The notes below the pieces were generated by a model. That model was not told the DNA's origin. It saw only the letters and a program-made list of their open reading frames with translations, and did no database searches. A stretch of DNA of 64,000 nucleotides from Salinilacustrithrix flava (GTDB lineage Bacteria; Actinomycetota; Acidimicrobiia; Acidimicrobiales; Salinilacustritrichaceae), in the NCBI RefSeq assembly GCF_041228405.1, contig NZ_CP133888.1:2790001-2854000 (forward strand), written 5' to 3'. Made by a program: the position numbers and the translations under genes. Shown piece by piece: positions 63,374 through 64,000 of the stretch; position 1 is the stretch's first letter; each line of letters begins with the position of its first letter.

Positions 63374-63939
63374 CGCACGGGCCGCGCCCGGTGGTGCTGG
63401 CCACGGGCAACGCCCACAAGGTCGACGAGGTCGGCGACATCCTCGGTCCTGGCTGGGTGGTCTCCGCGCAGGATCCCGACGTCGAGGAGACCGGCACCAC
63501 GTTCGAGGAGAACGCGCTGCTCAAGGCGCGCGCGGTGTGCGAGGCGACCGGTGACCTCGCCGTCGCCGACGACAGCGGCATCGAGATCGACGCCCTGGAC
63601 CGCCGCCCCGGCATCCACTCGGCGCGCTGGACCGAGGAGTCCGACTGGATCCCCCGGGTCCTGCGCGAGCTCGACGGCGTGGCGGGGGAGAGGCGGTCGG
63701 GTCGCTACGTCGCCGCGGCCGCGGCAGTGTGGCCCGACGGCCGCGAGGTGGTCGTGCGCGGGGTGGTCGAGGGCCATGTGCCCGATGCCCCCCGGGGTTC
63801 GGGCGGCTTCGGCTACGACCCGATCTTCGTGCCGGTCGAGGGTGACGGCCGGACCTTCGCCGAGATGAGCGCCGACGAGAAGCACGACCTGTCCCATCGG
63901 GGCCGGGCCTTCCGGGCGCTCGTCGAGCACCTCGCCTGA
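63370..63939 (+). CDS. rdgB: non-canonical purine NTP pyrophosphatase (RdgB/HAM1)
   Basis: Hydrolyses dITP, ITP and XTP to keep deaminated purines out of nucleic acids. It has 189 residues. Characteristic segments are VVLATGNAHKVDEVGDIL, EETGTTFEENALLKARAV, AVADDSGIEIDALDRRPGIHSARW, and GSGGFGYDPIFVPVEGDGRTFAEMSADEKHDLSHRGRAF with the HRG motif. ATG 63370 overlaps the rph stop, a pairing conserved in many actinobacteria. Confidence 0.96.
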   Translation: MTHGPRPVVLATGNAHKVDEVGDILGPGWVVSAQDPDVEETGTTFEENALLKARAVCEATGDLAVADDSGIEIDALDRRPGIHSARWTEESDWIPRVLRELDGVAGERRSGRYVAAAAAVWPDGREVVVRGVVEGHVPDAPRGSGGFGYDPIFVPVEGDGRTFAEMSADEKHDLSHRGRAFRALVEHLA

Positions 63940-63945
63940 AGGTCG

Positions 63946-64000
63946 CTACAGGTCCTCGGCGGGGTCGTCGTCCTCGGAGGGCCCCCACCGCCAACGGGGT
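63946..64000 (-). CDS. 3' tip of an unknown gene
   Basis: Reading the minus strand from the window edge gives an open frame whose last residues are RWRWGPSEDDDPAEDL followed by TAG at 63948-63946. The acidic C-terminus and the convergent position 6 bp from the rdgB stop make a real gene end plausible, but only about 17 codons are in the window and no family can be named. Confidence 0.35.
   Translation of the reverse strand, partial: PRWRWGPSEDDDPAEDL

Noticed and set aside
63521..63994. A minus-strand frame antisense to rdgB
   Set aside because: It covers the conserved rdgB coding sequence and is Arg/Pro/Gly-rich throughout; only the separate short frame ending at 63946 looks like a real gene end.

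Overview
The window comes from a high-GC actinobacterium. Almost every gene shows strong G/C third-position bias and long antisense shadow frames, GTG and TTG starts are common, and genes often overlap by 4 bp (ATGA, GTGA). Several genes appear to be leaderless. The gene set (prfB and ftsEX, form II CO-dehydrogenase-like genes, Mec/CysM, a single-piece tmRNA with tag ANQQSSDNFALAA) suggests an uncultured-type Acidimicrobiia (Ilumatobacter/Iamia-like) genome. That placement is an inference from gene content, not from a marker-gene search.

Layout. 1-5.8 kb: 3' end of prfB, two hydrolases and an aldo/keto reductase, then ftsE-ftsX. 5.8-10.1 kb: a MarR regulator with a palindromic operator over its own promoter, and a two-subunit ABC exporter with one degenerate ATP site. 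10.1-18.3 kb: ordinary housekeeping and transport genes (TauE/SafE, enoyl-CoA hydratase, EamA, NudC, MFS, TrmH-type methyltransferase, CPA2 antiporter, YczE). 18.3-24.2 kb: a minus-strand operon coxS-coxL-coxM-MoxR-VWA encoding a form II CO-dehydrogenase-like molybdenum hydroxylase and its maturation ATPase/VWA pair. 24.3-29.1 kb: a small unknown protein, an InhA/FabI-like reductase, a winged-helix regulator followed by a divergent endonuclease V homologue, a PRMT-like methyltransferase and two small or secreted proteins.

29.4-40.8 kb is an integrated mobile island. It lies between a 20-bp copy of the 3' end of tmRNA (29446-29465) and the intact ssrA gene (40754-41143, minus strand). It carries a tyrosine integrase, an excisionase-like protein, a toxin-antitoxin pair, a HEPN-domain protein, a MobF relaxase-helicase, an ECF sigma factor with a PASTA-domain membrane partner, a lipoprotein, and two insertion sequences (IS481-like and IS110-like). 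The two ISs sit at opposite ends of a 196-bp element with terminal inverted repeats. The displaced original terminator hairpin of ssrA is still visible beside the outer attachment site.

41.2-46.7 kb: a small sigma-like gene pair and a ugp-type sugar ABC transporter operon. 46.7-48.8 kb: a sulfur cluster (DsrE-like, TusE/DsrC-like, sulfide:quinone reductase-like) with a CsoR/CstR-type palindrome upstream. 48.9-51.8 kb: smpB, a VanY-type peptidase, Mec and CysM.

51.8-60.1 kb: an alpha-glucoside utilisation regulon made of an ATPase, two N-terminally extended permeases, a substrate-binding lipoprotein whose domain order appears circularly permuted, a LacI regulator and a GH13 alpha-glucosidase. 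Three matching LacI-type operators (pattern TGnAAnCGnTTnCA) lie in front of the ATPase, the binding protein and the glucosidase. 60.1-64.0 kb: mscS, murI, a metallo-beta-lactamase-fold protein, rph and rdgB, ending in the 3' tip of another gene on the minus strand.

The strongest novelty candidates are the permuted binding protein at 55935-57314, the island with its HEPN/toxin-antitoxin module, and the paired insertions around the 196-bp palindromic element.
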